Shown here: positions 56,994 to 64,000 of the stretch, in pieces
Numbering within the stretch: the first letter of the stretch is position 1
How the letters are laid out: each line of letters begins with the position of its first letter
Source: Neodiprion pinetum
Taxonomy: Eukaryota > Arthropoda > Insecta > Hymenoptera > Diprionidae
Assembly (NCBI RefSeq): GCF_021155775.2
Contig: NC_060232.1
Coordinates: forward strand, 18,979,922-19,043,921
DNA length: 64,000 nucleotides
Reading direction: 5' to 3'
The notes under the pieces: model-generated
Told to the model about the DNA's origin: nothing
What the model saw: the letters and a program-made list of their open reading frames with translations, nothing else
The model's database searches: none
Program-made: the position numbers and the translations under genes

Positions 56994-57356
56994 ATGGAGT
57001 TCATATTCGACGTGCAAGGATTCAGGAGACCGGGTCCCGGTTTTACACTAAAAGAGTTCACAGTTATGTCACTTGACGAAGATACCAAACCGTCAATATT
57101 TCTCTTTGAACCCTTGTACGATTGAAATTCTTTACTCGCTCAATTTGAAAGCGAAAATTTGTGGCTGTCACAGAAATATCATGGACTATCCTGGGAAGGT
57201 AGTGATTTACCTTTCGAGAAGCTTAGATTCACCATCGAGTGCGTGTCGCTGCGTGATGCTTTAACAATTCACGTGAAAGGTTTGGAGAAGAAAATTTGGC
57301 TGCAGAAAATTCTGGGTGAAAAATTTGAAGTCGTTGATTTGATAGATTTGAGTTGA
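56994..57356 (+). pseudogene. Small Polinton-associated protein of unknown function
   Basis: It starts MEFIFDVQGFRRPGPGFTL and continues, after a frame change near 57120, with LWLSQKYHGLSW and IHVKGLEKKIWLQKILG. I recall the same short protein beside capsid-like genes in other insect genomes. No catalytic motif is evident to me. It lies about 85 bp after the capsid-like gene on the same strand. Confidence 0.55.
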
Positions 57357-57588
57357 CCGTCGTTGTAGCAATTCAACGAAATGTCCGATACCAATTCAAA
57401 CTATGCGGATCATGCTATATTACGTCCAAATTGTGCAGCTCAAACCGTATTGTCACTGCGAAATTTTCTACTGAAATACAAAAGCCGATCAGTATTTACT
57501 CGAACAGTTCTTCATTCCCATTGTCTCAAGCATGGTTACGATACCGTTGAGTAAGAAACATGCGATCCCACTCATATATTAGCATTAA

Positions 57589-58552
57589 GAATTCTATGTA
57601 AGACTGTAATCTTAATTTTTTTCCAATAAAATATTTTCCATCATCGATATCAAGCCTTAATTCAGAACCTTTGTCCTGCTAGTTAAGAGTCTATTTCATA
57701 AATTTTCATACTTCAACGTCGCGCCGAAATACTTTGATCGCCGACCGCTCAACGTCAAGTCGAAACACGTCGGACGATTCCGAGTAGTGTTTGTCGATCT
57801 AAAATTCGTTTATGGCCAAAGCAGGTCTTTCTCACGGCTAACGGAACCTTCCAGAATTCAATGTCGCACCGAAATCCTTTGACCGTAGGCTGCTCAACGT
57901 CAGGTAAAATCTCGTCGAACGCTTCCAAGAACTGTCTGTCGGTTTTAAATTCGTTCAACATCGCACCGAAATCCTTTGACCGCAAGCCGCTCAATGTCAA
58001 GTCAAAACTCGTCGGACGATTCCGAGTATTGTTTACTGACCTAAAATTCGGTAAAAGCCAAAGCATAAGCCACCCAACGTCGTACTTCTCGATCGTCGGA
58101 AAATCTTCTCGAAGCTGGAACCTTGAGAACATTCTGTAAGCTAAACTTGACACGTGCGAGAATTTGCGGCCGAACGTCCGAGGGCTCGCGGTTGCGCTCG
58201 GCAATGCAGTGACTCGATCCTGCTTGATGAGCATGGTAAGACAGAGCGCAACTTTCTGCTACGGGTAAAAACTATAGTAATTTAGAGGATTTTTCTTACC
58301 GACGAAGAGCACAATCTATCCGACGGGAGGTCAAAACATGGAAATTTGCACTATATTTGCAACGATGATCAATAACCAAATGACGAAAACGATGGTAACG
58401 ATGCTAACGTAGAGCGCATTTTGTCTGATGAAGGTAGGGGTGGAGCATATTTCATCCGACGAGGGTGGGCTAACCTTCGAGGGTTTGCGTGTGGGTAGAG
58501 CTTTGCCGGTAAGGTAGTTGGCTCTATCTAGAATCCCCCTTGCTATACTACT
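57589..58552. repeat. Right Polinton terminal inverted repeat, inner copy
   Basis: Reverse-complement partner of the left TIR from its inner edge GAATTCTATG (57589) to CTATACTACT at 58543-58552, which mirrors the left end AGTAGTATAG exactly. An open minus-strand frame (58234-57755, 159 codons) resembles the frame at 36338-36529 in the left TIR (RDRVTAL, NSPTIERF-like). It is probably a by-product of the repeat, not a gene. Internal sub-repeats of ACTCGTCGGACGATTCCGAGTA type are visible. Confidence 0.85.
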
Positions 58553-58963
58553 AACGTCCGAGGATTCACGGGGTGCGCTCGAACGCTCGGGGGTTCACAG
58601 AGTGCGTTCGGTAATGTAATTACTCGATCCCGCTCGGTGAGCATGGTAACCGAGAGCGCTATTTATCTGGTAGGCGTGAGACCTACGGTAACTGATAGCT
58701 AGTTTCAAGCACTTCCTAGCGACGAAGAACGCACGATAGATAAAAACTACAGTAATTTTGGGGATTTTTTACCAACGATCATGGTCATTTGGAGGCTTCT
58801 TTACCGACAATCATGGTCATTCCGGAGATTTTTTTACCGACGATCGATCGGCAGAGCACATTTTACCTTACGAGGGGTGGAGAGTATCGTTCAAGGGTTT
58901 GCGTCTGGGGAGCTTGCCGCTAAAGTAGGTGTTTCTATCCAGAACCGGCATAGTTATACCAGT
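58553..58963. repeat. Right Polinton terminal inverted repeat, extra outer copy
   Basis: A second, shorter copy of the outer TIR follows directly. It repeats GAGGATTCACGGGGTGCGCTC, GAGCATGGTAACCGAGAGCG, GAGGGGTGGAGAG and GTTTGCGTCTGGGGAGC, and ends CATAGTTATACCAGT before AGAGTC. The right end therefore carries two tandem terminal segments while the left has one. Confidence 0.8.
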
Positions 58964-59989
58964 AGAGTCCTCGACATAGACCAGGGCGTCAGCCGTTGCT
59001 ATCCATCAGACAGGATCTCCAAACAAATGTGATTAGATATAGATGACTCGTTGCCGTAAACATTTATCTATTTCTCCTTCGCTGCAACTATTTGGGTTAC
59101 TCAGCATAATCGCCTCTATATCCCCTATAAGTTTGGTCACTTGATACTGGGCCACCCTGTTGTAATACGCAATGAGTCAGATGGGCGCTAGGCCTAATGT
59201 CCGCTTTTCAAAACCTATCTCAATCAGCCGGATGCTTTGCCTCGCGTCTGCTGCTGACCACTGGTCAGCTTACGAATTTGTACCGAAATCTGGTTTGATC
59301 TGGTTTCGTCATTGTACTGCCGTTGCTAACGTCGATGAAGGAAAATGATTATCTCTTGATTTGGCTAGGTCCATTCCTCACGCCAAGCCGTGTAACGGGG
59401 TATCGTCGGTGTGTCCAGCTGACGTCTTATATGTGGGAGCACATCAACTGGATGTCACAGTACATTACTCATACAAAGTACTTCATAATACTGGAGCTAT
59501 ATTCAGCATTAACCGACTGAGTAAAATATTACATATTTTGACCATTATCAAAATCTGCGCATCACTGACGTGAAGATAGATTCTGCAAACAATTCACATG
59601 CAAGAAGATATCGGAGTGCCAACTGATTGAGAAATAGTTCATTATGCAAAGGAATAAAGTCAAAGATTATTCTCACAAGTGGGGCGATGAGCCCAACTGA
59701 GGCAAGGTTAGTAATCACTCACGGGAATAAGTGACTTTTATTCTTGTGTTGCATACAGGACTTTATTTCCGACTCAACTCTGGACACATTATTAACTGGA
59801 AAAGTGGAACTGGATATTTTTTGCAATATTGTGTATACAATTCAGAACAGAGATCATTATTATTAATAATATCATTATAATTTTTTTTAAATAAATACGA
59901 TACGGTTACATACCCAATACGAATAAATTAAACAAAAAGATTCCATATTTCTCAAGCACGCCGATTACATAACACAAATAAAATCTATG
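58964..59989. other. No gene seen
   Basis: Starts with AGAGTC, the putative right target duplication. About 1 kb of mixed composition with only short frames. Confidence 0.45.
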
Positions 59990-60724
59990 TGTCTTTTATT
60001 TTTAGTTTTCCTAAGTCGACCATTAGTTTCTTTATAAACACATCTTTGCTCAAGTGAAATAGATCTACCACATGTTTAGTCATGTTTACAGAACTCATTA
60101 CCCTCTGTAGTGAGGGTGTTTTTATAAGGTTAAAGTTGATGTCAATAACAGGTATTGATGATCAGGCAGCAGCTCTGGGTATGTTATGTGGGATTTGATA
60201 TTTAATCTTGCTTGACAGTTCAGTGTTGTCACCATTATCATTCGTAAGATTGAAAATAAAATGTATGTCACTTTTTGTCTCGGCCATTTCGGGTGTGAAT
60301 ATGCCCATTGTCTTCATAATACTATTATAATCGTGATTATTGAATTCCACAGATACAATAGTGTAGTATGACATATACCTTGAATAATTGTGCTAAAATT
60401 TTTCTCGTTTGTTCTTTTCCACGTCTACACAAGGATATCATACAGTACTTGCATAAATTAACACAGAAATTTGACTATTGAGTTGTATAACAGTACAAAA
60501 GTTTCGATATTCATGAACTCTTTGCATTTGTATTCAGTAAAATTTAATTTTCTACTTGCCCTCATCAATACATGGTCTGTCTGATCCAAGAATTTTAAAT
60601 CCTCTTGAAAGATGACTCCCAAATCCTTAACTGACTGTACCATTTCTACCTTTTCTCCTTTGATATACATGTCATGATTGCATTGTATTTTTATTATTAT
60701 TATCATTATGAGTTGAGTTGTCAT
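59990..60724 (-). mobile_element. Truncated LINE fragment (CR1/Jockey-type RT C-terminus)
   Basis: The minus-strand frame 60724-60458 reads VQSVKDLGVIFQEDLKF, HVLMRASRKLNF and TFVLLYNSIVKF, the region after the RT palm in Jockey/CR1-type LINEs. A second frame (60374-60162) carries DIHFIFNLTND and KIKYQIPHNIPRA from the extreme C-terminus, and FHLSKDVFIKK follows. Both ends are truncated and it has frameshifts. It is separate from, and opposite in strand to, the LINE starting at 61002. Confidence 0.75.
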
Positions 60725-61001
60725 TGGCTGATTCTTACAGAGTGTACGCGCCTCTCTTTGAGGTCGTAGTTTTTCTTAAGGTGTGCAAATGGTTTGTTGT
60801 GAATGCAAATAAAACTGATATCATCGTGATCGTGGAAAGTTCCGGTTTACGTAGATTATTGAAATACTGACTTTAAACTTTTGCTCATCGGAATAAACTT
60901 ATTTTTTCCTGGACTATTGCAAATAGGTTAGGTAGCCGTGTGGTTATCTATTATTATCAAGAAGTGATATCTATTGGTTTTGCTTAGAAGTTCTTACCAA
61001 T
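60725..61001 (+). other. 5' region of the downstream LINE
   Basis: About 280 bp with no gene. It presumably includes the 5' UTR of the LINE, since ORF1 begins at 61002. No start boundary is visible. Confidence 0.4.
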
Positions 61002-61940
61002 ATGGCTAAGGTAACTTGCGCACTTTGTTATGAGTTTATCGACTGTTCCACAAAAGGACTTACCTCAGGGGTATCATGCAAGCATAGCTATCATGCAGAC
61101 TGTGTTGTTGTTAGACTTAGTGTTAATAATGTGCACGCTGCTCAAATCGAGCAACAAAAAATGTGTCCAGTTTGTGACGTTACTGACAATAGAGTCGTCA
61201 CATTATTAGAGTCAATCAACAAGAAGCTGGATAGCTTTGGAAACCAGCTTACCAAAGTTGCCGACGAAGTTAAGTCGCTTTGCAAGGACTTTACTAAGCT
61301 TACTGCTAATCAAACTGCTACTGATACCAAAGTTGAAACTATTTTTGCGCGGACAAATGTCTTGGAGAATCGCCTCGATGCCGTTGAATCCAATGTAGCT
61401 GAGTACAAGCTGTCAGCAACTGATGAGGCTGTCCTTCGTGCTGCTTGTGATCAGGTTCCTCATCAACTCGTTGTCAGTGGGGTACCTGAGGCGGATGGTG
61501 AAGATGTTAGGAAGCTGTCTAAGTCTTTGATTGGAGTTCTTGATGCTGCGCTGGATAAAGATGAGCTTGTAGATGCCTTCAGGATCGGAAAAAGGCGCCG
61601 TGTCACAAGATCGTGTCGTAGCGGCCTTATTGGGCCTCGCTCGGTCATCATATCTTTCAAGAGGAAGGATACTTGCAAGAAGTTAATTGAAGCTAAAAAG
61701 GGTAAGCTGGATTTCAATGCGAAGCAGTTGGACCAATCTCTGCAAGAAGCCAAGGTCTATGTTAATTTTCGTCAGCCAGCTCAGCTACATCAACTCAGAG
61801 ATCGTGTGTTAAGAGCGTTTCCTAATGTGGATCGTAAACACATTTGGATTTCTGATGGGGCTGTTTTTCTGAGAAAATCAAGAGATGATCGGCTGGTAAA
61901 AATTTTACCTTCCACGGATTTGCAACAGCTTGCTATTTGA
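61002..61940 (+). CDS. LINE ORF1 protein, 312 aa
   Basis: The start is MAKVTCALCYEF. Residues 6-60 form a RING/PHD-like zinc finger (CALC, CKHSYHADC, MCPVC). Residues 68-135 are a coiled coil (LLESINKKLDSFG, VLENRLDAVES), probably for trimerisation. An RNA-binding-like part follows (HQLVVSGVPEADGEDV, DAFRIGKRRR, RSVIISFKRKDTC) resembling the RRM-type fold of LINE ORF1 proteins. The stop TGA at 61938-61940 is followed by ORF2 in the same frame. Confidence 0.88.
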   Translation: MAKVTCALCYEFIDCSTKGLTSGVSCKHSYHADCVVVRLSVNNVHAAQIEQQKMCPVCDVTDNRVVTLLESINKKLDSFGNQLTKVADEVKSLCKDFTKLTANQTATDTKVETIFARTNVLENRLDAVESNVAEYKLSATDEAVLRAACDQVPHQLVVSGVPEADGEDVRKLSKSLIGVLDAALDKDELVDAFRIGKRRRVTRSCRSGLIGPRSVIISFKRKDTCKKLIEAKKGKLDFNAKQLDQSLQEAKVYVNFRQPAQLHQLRDRVLRAFPNVDRKHIWISDGAVFLRKSRDDRLVKILPSTDLQQLAI

Positions 61941-64000
61941 CTTTTTGGGTCTCTTCCAACGTTAATTGCTACTAATGAGGATAACAATGCTGACCTTACT
62001 GTGCTAAACATCTGCTCACTAAATGCTCAATCATTGATGGCGCATTTCTGCGAGTTTCAAGAGTTCTTCAGGGTGAACCCATACCATGTGATAGGAGTTG
62101 TCGAGACATGGCTTTGTGACGCGATATTAGACTGTCAAGCTGACTTACCGGGATACACAATGCTGCACGTTGACCGTCACATCAAGCGTGGAGGCAGAGT
62201 GGCTCTTTGTGTGAGAAAGGAGCTCAATGCTCGCCTACTTAGTTCGTCAGCTGAAGCTGGAGAAGTTATATTGCAAGAGTATCTCATCGCAGAGGTATGG
62301 GGTTCGTCGCAACATAAAATCCTGATCGCTATTGTTTATCGGCCGCCAAAAGCAGGCTATATGTCCGTGTTTGAGGATGACTTTGCGCCTAGGATGGTTA
62401 GTTACAGATTTGTGTGTGTTCTTGGTGACTTTAATGCAGATCTTCTAGTCAATAACGACAAGGCGCTTAGGTTGCGTGACTTCTTCGTCAGAACTGGCAT
62501 GAGTATTCTTCCTCTTCAGCCCACTAATCACACTATGGATGCAGATACTTGGATTGACGTTGGTGCTGTCAGTCATCTGGCAGCTCTTGACTCGTGGGGG
62601 CAGTCAGGTCAGCCTTTCCTGTCATCTCATGATCTGATTTACATTTGCCTCAAGTATAAGCATCCTAAATCTGAGAGGCGGCTGATAAAGTGCTTATCGT
62701 GGAAGGAAGCTGATTTTGCTGCAGCAGCTGAGTTGGTTGCTGCAAGGTTGCATGAATTCGACGAGGATCAAGACAATTCGCTCCAACCTGTTGACTCGCG
62801 ACTAAGCAATCTGAATAACTTGTTCAAGGACGTTGCAGATCAGTGTGTCTCCGTTCGTGAATTTATTCCTAAGCGAAACCTAGCTCCTTGGATTACGCGG
62901 GAGCTGCGTGAGGTCCGCAGACAGCGTGATAGGTGCTATCGTCGGTTCAAAAGGAATGGTCATCGCCTTGCTTGGGAAGAATATGTTTTATTGCGTCGTG
63001 AAGCCCAGTCGCTTTGGAGAAAAAGCCAAGCGAGTTATTTGCAAATAGTTTTCAATCGCGCGGGAAACACGAAGCAATTTTAGAGTGAAATGGACAGGCT
63101 TGGACTAACAGTGAAAGCTAGAAAATCGCGAGATGTGTTACGGTTTGGCATTGAAGAACTAAACGACTATTATGCTACTGTGGTTGATGGTAGGAAATTT
63201 CCGTCGCTTGATGAAGTAGTGGCTGGTTTGTCGAGACAAAGAGCAGGTGTGCTGTTCGACTTTGCTCGTGTCCGTGTTAGTGACGTTATTAAGTGTGTTT
63301 CTGTTGGTACTTCGCGTGCAGAGGGAATTGATGGTCTCTCAAATCATGTCCTAAAGACCTTTAAAGATCTGTTCGGGCCATTAATTTTTGATTTAGTGAA
63401 TTTATCTTTAAACAGCGGGTACTATCCGACGCTTTGGCGTTCGTCGCTTATCACGCCGATACCTAAAACTCGTAATCCGCAGTTTGTCGTAGAAATGCGT
63501 CCGATCTCAATACTTTGTGCAATGTCTAAGGTGTGTGAGCGTGTTGTGCTAGATCAAATTGTTCGCTTTTTGAACGATTACAATGTCCTAGATTCGCGTC
63601 AAACCGGCTTCCGGCAAAGCATGGGTACGCAGACTGCTGCAGTTAAGTTCGTGGATGATGTGCGGTTTGGGATTGATGAACAGTTAGTCACTCTGGCAGT
63701 GTTTCTTGATCTAACCAAGGCATTTGATTCTGTTGATCATCTGCTTCTGTTAAGCAAACTCTATGAGCTTGGCTTCTCGCTTGAAGTCACTCGTTGGCTG
63801 TATTCTTACCTGGCGGAGAGGAAGCATGCAGTGAGAGACAGTGATAAGGTGTCTACGTGGCGGGAGTGTGTGACTGGTGTGCCTCAAGGTAGTGTCCTTG
63901 GCCCGTTGCTGTTCTCACTCTTTATCAATGACCTTTCAAAGTGCTTGAGACATTGCAGTCAACTTTTCTTTGCTGATGACGGTGTTATTTATTTTACTTG
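61941..64000 (+). pseudogene. LINE ORF2: AP-like endonuclease and reverse transcriptase, one nonsense codon
   Basis: The frame opens right after the ORF1 TGA. There is no ATG before the endonuclease starts at VLNICSLNAQSL. Endonuclease motifs are GVVETWLCD (catalytic Glu), IAIVYRPP, VLGDFNADLL and SSHDLIYI (SDH-like). A TAG at 63081-63083 interrupts the linker (KQF*SEMDRLGL); the frame then continues. RT motifs are ITPIPKTRN, MRPISILCAMSKVCE, VFLDLTKAFDSVDH (motif A), GVPQGSVLGPLLF and FFADDGVIYF (catalytic DD; Phe replaces the usual Tyr). The sequence is cut by the window end. Confidence 0.9.

Larger units (their letters stand above)
36051..58963. mobile_element. Polinton/Maverick-like element, 22.9 kb, heavily invaded
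   Basis: Long inverted repeats lie at 36051-36737 and 57589-58963. The outermost bases are AGTAGTATAGCTATGC at the left and the inverted ACTGGTATAACTATGC at the right. The flanking six bases are AGAGTT at the left and AGAGTC at the right, compatible with the 6 bp duplication Polintons make. Between the repeats lie fragments of three hallmark Polinton genes: protein-primed-type DNA polymerase B near the left end, and retroviral-type integrase with chromodomain and a double-jelly-roll capsid-like gene near the right end. The central 16 kb is mostly other transposons, and much of the original middle is missing. That both TIRs belong to a single insertion is an inference from matching ends and gene order. 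Confidence 0.7.
61002..64000 (+). mobile_element. CR1/Jockey-type LINE, continuing past the window
   Basis: ORF1 with a zinc finger and coiled coil is followed by an endonuclease-RT ORF2, all in one frame. The 3' end lies outside the window. Only one disabling stop (63081-63083) is seen in ORF2, so the copy is young. Confidence 0.9.

Noticed and set aside
57755..58234. 159-codon minus-strand frame
   Set aside because: It is inside the Polinton terminal repeat, and its left-TIR counterpart (36338-36529) is not conserved as a frame, so it is not treated as a gene.

Overview
This window looks like repeat-rich, non-model insect nuclear DNA, most likely hymenopteran. The evidence is AT-rich sequence, spliced genes with GT/AG introns, and a dense, nested set of eukaryotic transposons of types known from insect genomes (DIRS, BEL/Pao, Gypsy, Penelope, LINE, Kolobok, CACTA-like, Polinton). 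I see no bacterial genes, no tRNA or rRNA, and no ordinary host gene that I can name. The order is an inference from the mix of element families; the sequence does not prove it.

Layout. 240-9843 is a decayed DIRS-like retroelement (gag-like ORF, reverse transcriptase, RNase H, tyrosine recombinase). It is split by a 5.3 kb element at 1627-6905 that has about 120 bp terminal inverted repeats, a 5 bp target duplication and a multi-exon or multi-frame gene with PIN-like nuclease and cysteine-rich CXC segments. 10053-11420 is a roughly 112 bp tandem array interrupted by a TTAA MITE. 14009-21061 holds a CACTA/Tnp2-like transposase relic and a DUF4806-type gene. The latter is cut in an exon by a 3.5 kb Gypsy-like LTR element (17178-20672) that has gag, no visible pol, and the C-terminal half of a deoxynucleoside kinase. 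22943-29268 is a nearly complete BEL/Pao element on the minus strand. 30417-32975 is an LTR-like insertion with a 4 bp duplication. 33400-34140 is a second tandem array.

36051-58963 appears to be one 22.9 kb Polinton/Maverick, bounded by 0.7-1 kb inverted repeats and a 6 bp near-duplication AGAGT(T/C). Its own genes survive as fragments: a B-family DNA polymerase N-terminus at the left, and an integrase with chromodomain, a double-jelly-roll capsid-like gene and a small partner gene at the right. Its middle is filled by other material: a spliced double-THAP gene (40665-41729), two TTAA-flanked Kolobok elements placed end to end and sharing one TTAA (41878-45223 and 45228-49494), a 5'-truncated Penelope-like element (51139-about 52910) and an LTR-like insertion (53164-54578).

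59990-60724 is a truncated LINE fragment on the minus strand. 61002 to the window end is a CR1/Jockey-type LINE whose ORF1 and ORF2 lie in the same frame, separated by a single TGA.

The most unusual items are the kinase fragment inside the LTR element, the Kolobok transposase fused to a DEDDh exonuclease, the TIR element with PIN-like and CXC segments whose superfamily I cannot name, and the Polinton right end with a duplicated terminal repeat. Most genes here are broken. The 624-aa Kolobok transposase and the double-THAP gene look intact.
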